Source: Patella vulgata (Eukaryota > Mollusca > Gastropoda > Patellidae). From it: a DNA stretch of 64,000 nt. Positions 35,301 to 45,844 of the stretch are shown one piece after another. Each line of letters begins with the position of its first letter. Position 1 is the first letter of the stretch. The stretch is from NCBI RefSeq assembly GCF_932274485.2, contig NC_065881.2, positions 80,478,702-80,542,701 of the forward strand, written 5' to 3'. The position numbers and the translations under genes are program-made. Under the pieces are notes generated by a model, which saw only the letters and a program-made list of their open reading frames with translations, had not been told where the DNA came from and did no database searches.

Positions 35301-36798
35301 TACAAAATAGTCGCTCTTTGTACGAAAATTGTGTATAAGTATATGACACAAAGGTTATGGACCCTCTGGAATCACAATTTTTATCCGATCTTGATGAAAC
35401 TTAAAACACATCTTTATATTCCAAAAATCTCAGCCCCTTTTGCTATTTGCGGATTGCAAGCCACAATAAATAAGTATTTCCAGGTCGTTTACTTATGAAT
35501 AAATAAATTGGCATCATGGATGTTGGAAAGATCTGCAAAGGAAAATAAACTTCTTTTTTCCGCAAAGAAGAGCCCGAGAATATCAAACGTTTCTTCTTGG
35601 ATAGTCAATGTTTTATTACTTCACATAGATAAGGATTGCATCTTTGTCTCAGCTGGTGGCCTTGCCGTAAAGTTTTAATTTACCCAGAAGTTTCAACCAA
35701 ACTATCGCCCCAGTTATAAATAAGGTTTGACGGGTATCGTAAACGAGGTAAGTTATGAATATTAGTTTGGGAGCACCCGATACTTCCTTTTTTTTTAAAA
35801 AAATAAATATATTTGATATAGCTAACTAAATTTTGTTCTACTGTTGTATTTCTAGTTAATTTGAATACTGTAATGAATAATTTACTTCTCTACGTAAAAT
35901 ATTTCATTATTTGGAAATAATAGAATAGGAAAAAGCTATTGTACCAGCAGCTCCATTGCACCAATGTTATTTATATTGATTTAACTTCTGAACAGATTTT
36001 ATGAATTCAATTGTATCGTGCCTTCTGTTTAACACTGCGTTAATTTCTGGTTATGAAAAGCCAAGATTTTACATGACCACTATCAGACATCATATAAATG
36101 TAAACAGTGACATCCGCTAGCAAGTTTCTTGTACAATCTGCTTTAGCATACAAAAATGAAAAAGTAAAAATTCTAGCATATGTGTAAATAGATAATGTAA
36201 TATATCAAAGTAATAAACTACATGCATTAAAATAAGTATATTAGCATATTCATTACTAGGTTTGAATATCAAAGGAATATATTACATGCATTAAAGTAAG
36301 CATATTCATTACTAAGTTTGAATATCAAATTAATATATTACATTCATTAAAAGTAAGCATATTATCATATTCATTACTAGGTTTGAAAAGTAATATATTA
36401 CATGCATTAAAGTAAATATATTAGCATATTCATTACTAGATTTGAATGGAGTTTAAAGACATGTTGAGACAAATATACAATGCCATGTTAAATAAGTGAA
36501 TGACCGCGCGACCGCAGACTCAGATTCCAAATGCGTATGTCCTGTCCTCGTTTAGTCGTGCTGTTATCTAAAAGGGTTTATCTTTATTATAATATGGCGG
36601 TTTTGCCAAGAGTCTGAATTCAGCATATTCAATCAGATAAAATGGATTGCATCATTAAATTGAGCTATCATTAATTAACAGCATACGCTAATTTTAATTA
36701 AATTTACATATTGATTAATTGGTTGAAAATTAGTAAAGTGTTAAACATTTACCCTTGCATGAAAGAAGAGCGATAATTCCCATCAAAAACTTCTCCAT
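32301..36798 (-). CDS. Secreted FAMeT-like/PAN-like protein, copy B (complete, three exons)
   Basis: Exon 1 (36798-36753) encodes a signal peptide (MEKFLMGIIALLSCK) and ends G|GTAAAT. Exon 2 (33992-33546) follows TTTTTCAG and encodes a Methyltransf_FA (FAMeT-like) domain with FTNITQLRFKLRACNDAHI, FRPFWIRWKGGLLELGKG and NSPGCWDI, ending ATAG|GTAAGA. Exon 3 (32563-32301) follows ATATTTTAG and encodes a Cys-rich PAN/apple-like module (CGQRCMTP, PCGCVEYSYNKLTKQC) ending WQLK-stop. All phases agree (1, 1), giving 251 residues. Expected to be secreted; the FAMeT-like domain resembles extracellular ligand- or glycan-binding modules more than an enzyme, and no methyltransferase motif is seen. Intron 1 holds the 34.1-35.5 kb dispersed repeat. 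Intact, and nearly identical to pseudogene copy C. Confidence 0.85.
34136..35470. repeat. Dispersed repeat with terminal hairpin and ~100-200-bp internal units
   Basis: It begins with a 13-bp stem/4-nt loop (tatacgcccacat-tttc-atgtggacgtata, 34136-34165). Variants of 'cctctagaggtcacaatttt' follow, with 'tatccgatt' and 'ggttcctttcgatatt' recurring about six times. It lies in intron 1 of copy B and is duplicated at 49872-51205. No coding region. Family not identified; possibly a non-autonomous transposon. Confidence 0.7.
36190..36450. repeat. Tandem repeat, ~60-bp unit, 4 copies
   Basis: 'ttacatgcattaaagtaagc' and 'atattcattactaggtttga' alternate four times. The homologous array is at 51930-52190. 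Confidence 0.8.
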
Positions 36799-36847
36799 TT
36801 TCCTACTTATTCTTAGAGTCTCGGGCAACAGAATATGCGGCGTTTTG

Positions 36848-37080
36848 TAGAAGTGATCATCTCGAAAATGTAGAAGTTTGTCAATGAAAGAAGTCTTCTA
36901 ATAATATGCATGATAGCGTTTAACCTCTATTATAACACTAGACCAATCAACAATTTATAAGCCACTATTGTATAAAAACACGTACGCTTGGGGAAGTGAT
37001 TATCTAGAAAAGAAGAGGTAGATTTATTTTTAAAGAAACAAGTCTTCGAATAATATCCATGATTGCGTTTAAACTCTGTT
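36848..37080. repeat. Upstream tandem duplication before copy B
   Basis: 'aagtgatcatctcgaaaatg' ... 'aataatatgcatgatagcgt' (36848-36920) recurs as 'aagtgattatctagaaaag' ... 'aataatatccatgattgcgt' (36997-37072). It lies 50-280 bp upstream of the gene's ATG. A regulatory role is possible but not shown. Between the units is one degenerate unit of the 40.5-kb minisatellite. Confidence 0.6.
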
Positions 37081-37156
37081 TGGTTGTTGATGCGAGTACG
37101 GGTATGATCAAGTCACAGAAGCCGAAAAAACGTCTTAATACCCTTTTGTAACCGAA

Positions 37157-37255
37157 ATGAAATGGGATTTAACGTCCTACCTTTCTTCTCAGACTGGGCT
37201 AATGAAGATGGACATACGCCCTATACAGTGTGCAATGAGGAAAATATCTTGAAAT
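37157..37255 (-). mobile_element. SINE family B, 3'-end fragment
   Basis: 'gaaatgaaatgggatttaac', 'gactgggctaatgaagatgg' and 'tacagtgtgcaatgagg' match the end of the family. The homologous copy is at 52897-52993, so insertion preceded the duplication. Confidence 0.75.
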
Positions 37256-37611
37256 GCCGCCTAGCTACAGATATTTATGGCGAGCTATTGGGTTTAATAT
37301 GTGGTCTAAAGTGAAAAGTACAAAAGCAAAAGCAAAAGGAAATTTCAAATCTAATAGTCTATTTTTTTATGGTGGACACCTTTAACTTTTTGCATTTAAT
37401 TTCCACAGGTATCAAACTTTTCAAATTTAAATTATAAGAAATCTGCATTCGTGAAAAAGAATTCCGACATTTTAAAAGTTGAAAGGCTTGATGTTTTTGC
37501 AAATCAAATGTATTAAGTTATGGGTTTCCACCTGGTTTAAATCCAGTTCTCCCACACTATATGCAGAGAGATGAAAAAGTAGTCTTAGGTATTTCGAAAG
37601 CTACATCAGTG

Positions 37612-37848
37612 CAAGAGAGAGAGAGAGAGAGAGAGTTAACGCCAAATCGAACACATTAGGTAGTTAAGGGACTAACATATATTTCGATTTTATTTCAATA
37701 AAAGGGATCTTTAATGGTGGGAGGAAACAACAATGCCCTGAGATAACCATCTAAGTTAGACAGGTGACCCTGCTGTATGTCGGGTACACAATAGGGTTCG
37801 ACACCACGGCACTTGACTCAATGACTGAAGTACCATTTGAACTAAATC
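37612..37848 (-). mobile_element. SINE family A, interrupted
   Basis: From a (GA)n tail through 'gagataaccatctaagttag' and 'gttcgacaccacggcacttg' to 'accatttgaactaaatc', where the head is cut by the GGGCCCTG element that follows. Confidence 0.7.
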
Positions 37849-38617
37849 GGGCCCTGTTTAAAAAAAAAACTTAAACTAAAATCACTAAAATAGATTTTAA
37901 CTAAAAGAAAACTGAAATTTTAAATTTTATGCGTTTCACGAAGATCGATTGTAACTTAAAATGCAATTTTAATAGATTTTAGTTAAAATTGCTTGCGCTC
38001 GCGCAGTGCACAATACCGGCGAGGGCACTTAGGGTGTAATCATACACGCTTCGGAACTGAAAACTGTTGGCAGGTTGAACCATGGACCTTATAAGGTCCA
38101 TGGTTGAACTAACCGTTACAATACCAATGAGGAGGGTTTCATACGTTGTAACTCTGTCTGCACATGGTCAGTCAATCGTAGAGAGATGAAATAAATAAGT
38201 TTATTGCGTGTTTTTTTGTTTTGAAATGTATCAGTTGGTAAGCCTTTCGTGACCTTGGAATTTGGTTTACTCACAGGCTTCAAGAGAAATAATGCGTATC
38301 GATAAACTAAATCGCTTGAATTTCGTAGTTTTATCATATAGTTCTATGGTTTTATGGTATTTTGGATAACAGAAACTATTGAGAAATTTTCGAATTTTAA
38401 AAGTATTTAAAAGTATTTCCTAGATTTGAAATGTCAGTCCTATGGACCCTTTCAATAATAATTTGAAATTGCTAAATTGCCACACTCCGTATTGGATAAT
38501 GCCTATCTATCTTACTAAATTAAAATGATTTTTTCAAAATATAAAATACCCCTGGCTCCTATCATCATAACCCCAAAACCATAGATACTTTGCATATGTC
38601 GTATCTAGTTTTATAGG

Positions 38618-38812
38618 ACTGACGGGGTTTCGATTCCACGGTTGTACGTGACAGGGAGTAGGGTCGCCCGTCCACCCTCGTCTGTTTTCTTCTCCGAGTC
38701 CTCTGATTTCCTGCCACTACAAAAGACCCTTACGTGCAAGCGAATTATTCAAATAAAATTGAACCATGTGTTAGTCTCGAAATGACCTAGTTTGTGTCTA
38801 TTTGAAAATAGC
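38618..38812 (+). mobile_element. SINE family A, head-truncated
   Basis: 'gggtttcgattccacggttg', 'agggtcgcccgtccaccctc' and 'gacctagtttgtgtctattt' follow the family order. The final (CT)n tail is lost. Confidence 0.8.
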
Positions 38813-39114
38813 ATAATTTATACTTGAATCATATATAAAATGGTAACATATAAAATAGTAACAAAGAGTTTTGTTTACTGGGTTGTTGTTTTTTTTGTTC
38901 TTGGGGTTTAATTTGGGGCGTCATCTAATTGCTTATATTGCCTTACAATAAAATAAACGGGTGGGTCGCAGATATATTTCCCATGCAATGAAACGAAATT
39001 GAATGGAAATTATTTTTGTGAATGATAGTATGTTTAAATTATATAACCCGGGTCATTGGCAATATTATCATTATTCCAAACATAACTATATGTCGCAACG
39101 TAGCTCTAATCAAT

Positions 39115-39349
39115 GTGTATCATACAGTCTGTCATTGAGTCAACTGGCGGGGTTTCGATTCCCCGGTTGTACGTGACTAGGAGTAGGGTCGCCTGTCCAA
39201 CCTCGTGTGTTTTCTCCGGTCCTCCGGTTTCCGCCCACTGCTAAAGACCCCTACGCGCAAGCGAATGATTGAAATAAAATAAAACCACATGTTAGTCCCG
39301 AAATAACCTAGTTTGTGTCGAGTGGACGTTAAACCCCATTTCTCTCTCT

Positions 39350-39380
<31 letters not shown>
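39115..39380 (+). mobile_element. SINE family A with long (CT)n tail
   Basis: 'gagtcaactggcggggtttc' through 'gtcgagtggacgttaaaccc' followed by about 55 bp of CT repeat. Confidence 0.85.
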
Positions 39381-39385
<5 letters not shown>

Positions 39386-39599
39386 ATTTTTGTTAATGTC
39401 ATGATTTTAGTTAAAATTGTCCCTAAAATAGTTTTGTGAAACGTCACTATTTTAAGTTAAGATACAATTTTAACTTATTTAAGTGGATTTTATCTAAAAT
39501 GCTTAAAATCGTTTTGTGAAACGCATTTATCTTAAGTTAGGGTAAAATTTTACTTTAAGACGATTTTAAGGAGATTTAAATTTTTGTGAAACAGGGCCC

Positions 39600-39690
39600 A
39601 TTCTACAGCCCCCTACCGCCAAGCTACATACGCCACTATTATATAATAACACTAGACCAACTAACCCCCAAGCTACTTACGCCACTATCA
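39600..39690. repeat. Minisatellite, left part (two units)
   Basis: 'agctacatacgccactatta' and 'tataataacactagaccaac' units, split from the main array by the Tc1 element that follows. Confidence 0.8.
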
Positions 39691-40496
39691 TATCCTCTTC
39701 AAAAAAGTAGGCGATATTGAAATGCAAATAATTATGCAGGTTTTGATATGATAAATAGTCATGGACACTTGAATGCTTTAAGAGTATGTTCACAGATGAA
39801 GAACTTATCGCCCCAACAGAACCACTGAGCTGCATGTGCGGCACACAGTAGCGCCATACACGGGGGGGGGGGGGTGTTCATTGTCAAATTTGACACTTCA
39901 AGGAAGGGTTGATGAAAACTGCCGCATGCTGGTTCATCTTATCCGTGTTTGCTTTCCTATCAGTTCTTGCTTAAGATTTACTGTTAAACGTATCATTGCT
40001 TTAGTGTGTTACGTTCAATTTGCACTGAGATGTTTTCAACACGATGAACGTACTATTGGCATGCTTCAAATTGGTTCTACACGGCGATCAGTAGCCAACG
40101 TGCTTAATGTGTCACAGTCTGTGATCAGTAGACTGTGCAACAAAGACACAATGTTGATGATAGACCTAGAGCCACTACATAAGCCCAAGATCGATACATT
40201 CGTACACAGGTCCTTCGAAATCCAGGACAAACGGCCCATCAGCTTTCTGTAAATTTGTACCAAGTTACAGGATTTCGAGCAATTACTCATTATTAAGACA
40301 AAATTCAAAAACGTCCATTTTCATTTTTGACAGTGAAATGGAGCCGTCAGATAAGCCGCCAATATGAACTGTTAATGTTCATGTGTAGGCAATTGGCCTG
40401 TTATTAACATACACTGGTTACCTCTAATAAAAACAGCAGTGCATTTCAGCAGTTTTGTATTGTTTCTGAATATCCCCCACTTTTTTGAAGAGTATA
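39691..40496 (+). mobile_element. Tc1-like element, internally deleted, inside the minisatellite
   Basis: Inverted ends ('ctcttcaaaaaagtaggcga' and 'tatcccccacttttttgaag') are bordered by TA. The plus-strand frame keeps the N-terminal Tc1 helix-turn-helix (RTIGMLQIGSTRRSVANVLN, then VSQSVISRL), after which the catalytic DDE core is missing. The insertion lies within one minisatellite unit ('gccactatca' | 'ttataataacacta'). Confidence 0.8.
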
Positions 40497-41225
40497 TATT
40501 ATAATAACACTAGACCCCCCCCACCCTTGCGACATACGCCACTATTATATAATAACACTAGGACAACCAACACCCGAGCTACATACGCCACTATTATATA
40601 ATAAGATTAGATCACGCAACTCCTAGCTATATACATTGGTCACTATTATATAATAACACTAGATCACCGAATTCCCAAGCAGCATACGCTTCTATTATAT
40701 AATAACACCAGATCACCCAACTACCAAGCCACATACGCCACTATTATATAATAACACTAGATCAAGCAACCCCCTCAATCATATAAAAACAGTAGACCAA
40801 CCAACCCCAAAGCCACATACGCCACTATTATATAATACCACGAGGCCACCCAACCCAAAAGTTATATACGCCACTATTATACAGTAACATTAGACCACCC
40901 GACCCCAGGCTACACCCGCCACTAATATATAATAATACTAGGCCACCCAACCAAAAAGCTACATACGCCAATATCATAAAATAACAGTAGACAAACCAAT
41001 CCCCAAGGTACACACGCCATTATTGTATAATAACACTAGCCCCCACCCCTTTGCGACATACGCCATTATTATATAATAACTAGCCCCCACCCCAAAGCTA
41101 CATACGCCACTATTGTATAATAATACTAGACGACTCAACCCCCAAGCTACATATGTCACTATTATGTAATAACACTAGGCCACCCAACCCCCAACCGCCC
41201 CAAAGTACATACGCCACTTTAACGT
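40497..41225. repeat. Minisatellite, ~50-bp unit, about 14 copies
   Basis: The unit is roughly 'caagctacatacgccactat' + 'tatataataacactagacca' + 'cccaacccc'. Units vary by substitutions and small indels. Open frames seen on the minus strand come only from the repeat. The homologous array is at 57500-57960. Confidence 0.9.
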
Positions 41226-41504
41226 AATAAAACGAAAGCTTGGAAAATACTTCTTCTGCGATATCCTCATTGAAGACGTTAACCTTCAAGGGAAATGGTA
41301 ACGCAATCGCCGTGCTTGTCATTTGTGACTACATTTGCAGACAGTTCTTTGTCTTGAAATATTATTATAAAAAATCCAGCTTTCTATCTGAATAGAAAAA
41401 AATCAATGCATTTTCATTAATAAAATATAAGATGGAACATATTCAAGTGTAGTCAGTGATCCAGGACAAAAATGATATGATACGAACAGAAATATTCTTG
41501 AAAA

Positions 41505-41585
41505 AATGAAATGGGGTTTTATATCCTACTGGTCTGTACCGACCGGGATAATGGAGACGGGCATTCGTCATACAATGTGGTATTA
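41505..41585 (-). mobile_element. SINE family B, 3'-end fragment
   Basis: 'aaatgaaatggggttttata' followed by a diverged 'gataatggagacgggcattc' block. Confidence 0.65.
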
Positions 41586-41929
41586 CAAATTACAATTACA
41601 AATCTTGCAAAACATTTGTCAAAAAACATTTCTCCAAATTCATCGAACTGGATCGCTATGGATTTTAAAATGAATAGGGTGAATTTATTCAGATACAATT
41701 GATGTTGTTGTCAGAAATATAGAGCAGACCAGGCGAGACGCCATTCAGCATGCGGAGATGATAAACATAGTTCCGATTCCAGCATCATGGTTAATAACTG
41801 GAACAGTTAATCCGCCTATTTGTTGTATAGATGACGGAAGTTTTCTAGTATTTCTAGCTTTATTTGTTATAATCATCTCTCCGTATACACAGTGGTTTTG
41901 ATAAAGCAAGAGGGGTGGGGGTGCTGTTA

Positions 41930-42080
41930 ACGCACACTCGACAAAAACTAGGTCCTTTCGGGACTAACACGTAATTGGCTTGCATTAGGAGTTCGTGTTG
42001 AATACCCAAGATGTTGGACAGGTGGCACTATTCATTGTAACATACAAGCTGGGAATAGAAAACCACGCCTTTTGATCAAA
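41930..42080 (-). mobile_element. SINE family A, old fragment
   Basis: 'cactcgacaaaaactaggtc', 'gggactaacacgtaattggc' and 'aagatgttggacaggtggca' in family order. Strongly diverged. Confidence 0.6.
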
Positions 42081-43104
42081 CACAGTGGATTTGTTTTATT
42101 TAATTTGCCGCATTCAGTTATTTATTTTGCTCCATAATACACAATACATATGGCGTGCTAAATAAGATGCACATTTATAGCCCTTTCTGAAATGGTATCT
42201 TTATATATTACTACCATAACAATAGTAAGTTAATCAAAATAACTGAAAGAGAAACAAAGAAATCTTTAAATCACAAGGATAATTTTTTTCTGTAAAAAAT
42301 ATCACAATAAGCTAAACATTAAATTTTAATTTGAAAGCAGACGGTGACAAAGGCTGAGTGGCTTTTGAAAAAGAATTCAAAGTACGATGGATCTCAAGTA
42401 AATTGATCAAATTCATATGTTGACCCTAGATACACATGTGTGTAATCCTACCTGGATACAAAGACTAAACAGGGTTAGTATGATTAATCCCCACATAAAT
42501 GCCATATTGACAAATTGACACACTAATAAGATCGGGTCATAAATATGATTTAGTTGTTCTCTGTAATTCCATTATATATGGCAGTAAAGTCTATTTGCCT
42601 ATATAGTGTTGTGTTCGAAGATCATATGGATCGAGATATGGGAACCTTATGATATAACCATTGTGACCACATCCCAATTTTTCGTTCGAATTTGGTTCCC
42701 ATATTCCAATGTGTGGTGCCTATAGTTATTTACTGTGTCCATATTCAATTATATGGTATATATCGACTATAGTGTTATAATTATCTATAATATAACAAGC
42801 AGCATCTCGGGGGATTAAATACATAAAAATCTGACAATTGGGAATAATGTTGAGTACACGTTGATTTAATTATCTAAAAATCCATTTTGTTCCGGAATAT
42901 CGGTTTTCATTTCCCCAGTCAGAGCAGAACAGTAGAATGTTTAACTCCTTTTCATTTCTGTCCCGGAAGATAAATATTTTTTGTTCTTTACAATTTTCCG
43001 ATTGTTGATCCAATTTGAAAGTCTGTTTAAATATTCTGTTGAGATTTTAAAAGTATATAAAGAAACAATATATTGGTAAATACATAAATAATGTATATTT
43101 TATA
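42081..43104. other. Intergenic DNA, no gene recognised
   Basis: AT-rich with no convincing coding region. A ~60-bp SINE B 3' end lies at about 42898-42958 ('cagtcagagcagaacagtag'). Confidence 0.5.
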
Positions 43105-43116
43105 TCTATTAATGTG

Positions 43117-43484
43117 GGGGATCACGTGGCTAAGTGGGTAAAGCGCTGTCTCGCTAGCCTGGGGGTCGGGGTTCGATCACTGCATTGGCCGAGAAAGTTC
43201 ATCCAGATTTTCCGGCGTAGTTTCCCCTTGTCAGTGATGCATCACGGAGGGCCTGACACGGACAGCTGTCTAGTCATTCGGATGAGACGAAAAACCGAGG
43301 TCCCGTGTACACAATGACGTGCACGTAAAAGATCCCTTGACAGTTGGAATTCGATATAAGAGTGGGCCGTAGTGCCGCTGTCCGGGCAAAATTTCCCTCA
43401 TAGCATACTGTATGGCGTATGCCCGTCTTCATTAACCCAGTTCGGAGCAAAACAGTAGGACGATAAACTCCATTTCATTTCATT
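43117..43484 (+). mobile_element. SINE family B, full length, with 12-bp target duplication
   Basis: A tRNA-like head with A box ('tggctaagtgggtaaagcgc') and B box ('ggggttcgatcac') is followed by the family body and a 'catttcatttcatt' tail. It is flanked by 'tctattaatgtg' at 43105-43116 and 43485-43496, showing a fairly young insertion. Confidence 0.95.
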
Positions 43485-43683
43485 TCTATTAATGTGCAGT
43501 GTACTTCAATAGACATGGTGTTTATTTACAGACTATGTTTTCAATTGATTATTGATACTCTGTTGAGATTAAATGTACAAAATAAACAAATCTCTTATTA
43601 ATTGTGGGTATCACAAGTATCAGTTCTATTTAGCATACTTGTATTACTATCAAACACACCACTATCAAGGAAGAAAAGTGAAA

Positions 43684-43729
43684 ATGGAGACACCCTGGAC
43701 TGGAATAGGCGCTCTTCTTTTATTTGAAG
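43684..43729 (+). pseudogene. Orphan signal-peptide exon of the FAMeT-PAN family
   Basis: ATG-GAG starts METPWTGIGALLLFE and ends G|GTAAAT. The length (46 nt), phase and donor are exactly those of exon 1 of copy B (MEKFLMGIIALLSCK, 36798-36753), and 'ggcgctcttctttta' resembles 'atcgctcttctttca'. It is on the plus strand and no FAMeT or PAN exon follows before the duplication block. Either the rest was lost or it now belongs to another transcript. Confidence 0.55.
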
Positions 43730-44279
43730 GTAAATACCCCAAACAATATGTCTGATTTTTATTTAGAAAATATGTTTTATTATAACATTGTTCTTTAATC
43801 TAATTGTATTCGTAATACTGATAACAACGACGGGAATCCTCAAATTATTCCTTTAATCTAAGGTACCTCCAATACTAAGGCTTATACCGTGGCTTGAATC
43901 AGTTGTTCCAACGGGCTTTAAGCAGAGAAAGAGTTTTCGGGTACAGGGATAATCATTGTGACGATTACGTTTTTTTTAAATTTGAAATTGTTTACTTTGG
44001 TGTACAAGTTGCTGTACAGTTGTTTCATGCAGTGAGGAGTAGGTTTTTTAATGTGAAGTTATTTCTTACACTTTAACTTTAAGGCAAATTTTGAATGCTC
44101 TTACTTTCGGATTTGTATGTGCGACATTTTGATTTCAAGGTGACGAAAAGGTGTAAAAATGAGTTATTATCAATGCATTCGGGCTTTTTAAATTTTAAAA
44201 TATTTCTTGACAACTTTCATAAACCTGTAGCAATAATGCATACGAAGACAATATATGTCAAAATTAGTTTGTAATATTA

Positions 44280-44840
44280 GCAGTTGCCGAGAAAAAGGCA
44301 ATTTTGCATAAGTCACTTTTTGCGTTATTTTGCCGGTACAGGAGATTTACGATTTTTCCCCCATGTGATATCTATTGACACTTTTGACTGCGCGGAACTA
44401 ATTTCACATTTTCAATGTCACGGGATTTGGCGTCATTTCGGCGAAAACTGTATTTTTAACCTTCAAAACAAATGTTTTATTCAACTGAGTCGCATTTGTA
44501 ATTTGTTTATAATTAAGATATTTTCTTACAATCAACAAATAGAATGAAAACACAAAATGGATTCTAACTTGTTCAGTTGCAGAGAAATAGACGATTTTCT
44601 ACAAATCGGTTTTCAATGTTTTTGGTCCATAAAAGTTTCAATTATATTTCTATTTTCGTAACATTTTCACCACGTGACGCCTATTGCCATTTACGATTTC
44701 CTAAAACTGATTTCACATTTTCATTGTCTCCGGAAGTAATGTGATTTAGGCAAAAACTGTTATTTTAGCATCCAAAACAACCATTTGTTTGAAGTAAGTG
44801 ATATTCATTAGTATGAATCAATACGATCATAAAGATATCA
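44280..44840. repeat. Diverged tandem duplication, ~290-bp unit
   Basis: Both units run 'cagttgc(c/a)gagaaa', a 'catgtgat/cacgtgacg' segment, 'atttcacattttcaatgtc/attgtc', 'gcgaaaactgt/gcaaaaactgt' and 'caaaacaa'. A reversed fragment may lie at 60180-60300. No gene. Confidence 0.6.
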
Positions 44841-44940
44841 AAAAAGTGTTTCTAGCGTCTTCTCGTGCCCAAAAATAACCCATTTTGTCAGTATCACTTA
44901 TAAGATTTTTAATCAATTGTCTGTCATGTATTCCAATTTA

Positions 44941-45213
44941 AGGGGGGTTGGATGGTCGAATGGTTAGCAAGTGCGTGCTGTATCATGAGGCCTGTCATTG
45001 GGTCAACTGGCGTGGTTTCGAATCCCCGGTTGTACGTGACAAGGAGTAGGTTCGCCTGTCCAACCTCGTGGGTTTTCTCCGGGTCCTCCGGTTTCCTCCC
45101 ACTGCTAAAGACCCCTACGCGCAAGCGAATTATTCAAATAAAATTAAAACCATATGTTAGTCCCGAAATTACCTAGTTTGTGTCGAGTTGACGTTAAACC
45201 CAATTTCTCTCTC
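44941..45213 (+). mobile_element. SINE family A, full length, with 12-bp target duplication
   Basis: tRNA-like head (A box 'tggtcgaatggttagcaagt', B box 'ggtttcgaatccccggtt'), family body with 'ccaacctcgtgggttttctc', and the end 'gacgttaaacccaatttctc'. Flanked by 'tattccaattta' at 44929-44940 and 45214-45225. Confidence 0.95.
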
Positions 45214-45225
45214 TATTCCAATTTA

Positions 45226-45844
45226 AATATTTTGTTGATAACCGAAGTGATGTCATCGCGTCGAGTCTTCGCTGTATAAATGGAACTGGTATTGCTGGAT
45301 GTATTGGCCAGTTCTGCTTCCATTCTGGAACCCGTCATTACTGCATCGCAGTTCTAGTTATTATTAATATTGCATTTAATATAATCTCTCGTTGTTGATG
45401 CGAGTACACGTCTTATAAAAACGACCAGGCAAGGACACGTCTGAATAATTTTATACAATAATAATCATATTCTAATCGAATGCATCTAACATTCGCAGAA
45501 AGCAATAATAGCATCCAAATTATGTGTTAAGTTTTATTTCTACAGTGGTCACTGAAATGAAATCAAGTGAAATAGGGTTTAACGCCCTACTTCACAGTGG
45601 TCACAAAATAAATAGATTAAATAATTGCATATATATTCTTTTTTTAAAAGCATCGAGCTATCAAACGTAGCCACATAACAAAATGTTTGAACTGGTTTTA
45701 ATGTTGATAACAGGTTTCGTCGCGCTCATCCAAAGCACCAACCAATCAAATTGCTTGTCTCTGCTTAGACTTCGCGGAATATGCTAATCGTCAAACTCAG
45801 TCAAGACAATCGCCTATTAAACAACTACATCTAGTTTATACATC
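45226..45844. other. Intergenic DNA with a SINE B scrap
   Basis: No gene seen. 'atgaaatcaagtgaaatagg' near 45558-45600 is a short SINE B 3' end. The phrase 'gttgatgcgagtacacg' (45395) also occurs upstream of copies B and C (37090, 52830), hinting at further family debris. Confidence 0.45.

Larger units (their letters stand above)
37849..39599. mobile_element. GGGCCCTG TIR element with two nested SINEs, 1.75 kb
   Basis: Ends 'gggccctgttt' and 'tttttgtgaaacagggccc'. The interior has repeated 'gtttcacgaa' and 'ttttagttaaaattg' words like the 31089-31942 element. SINE A copies lie at 38618-38812 and 39115-39380. An open frame at 38337-38116 shows no known domain. It is absent at the equivalent place in copy 2. 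Confidence 0.7.
17570..41490 (+). repeat. Segmental duplication, copy 1 (expanded by insertions)
   Basis: Without its later insertions, this block aligns in the same direction with 45845-58215. Matching pieces are 17570-18095 with 45845-46375, 29460-31088 with 46376-47809 (minus insertions on each side), 31943-37560 with 47804-53291, and the minisatellite/Tc1 block 39600-41490 with 56970-58215. The 33-37.5 kb core looks about 98% identical by eye. The outer parts look nearer 90% or lower. Copy 1 alone carries the 11.4-kb element, the MULE and the GGGCCCTG element. Confidence 0.85.

Noticed and set aside
38116-38337. 73-codon frame in the GGGCCCTG element as its transposase
   Set aside because: It is too short, shows no DDE or DNA-binding motif, and is not present in the other member of the family in this window.
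40500-41225. CRISPR-like array of 50-bp repeats
   Set aside because: Units are contiguous minisatellite repeats without unique spacers, in a eukaryotic context.
40828-41322. Gly/Leu-rich repeated peptides on the minus strand
   Set aside because: They are translations of the minisatellite, without start context or conservation.
43117-43190. A tRNA gene (A and B boxes present)
   Set aside because: The boxes head a SINE with body, tail and target duplication. No full cloverleaf with a paired acceptor stem was seen. The same applies to the head at 44941 and the fragment at 27040.
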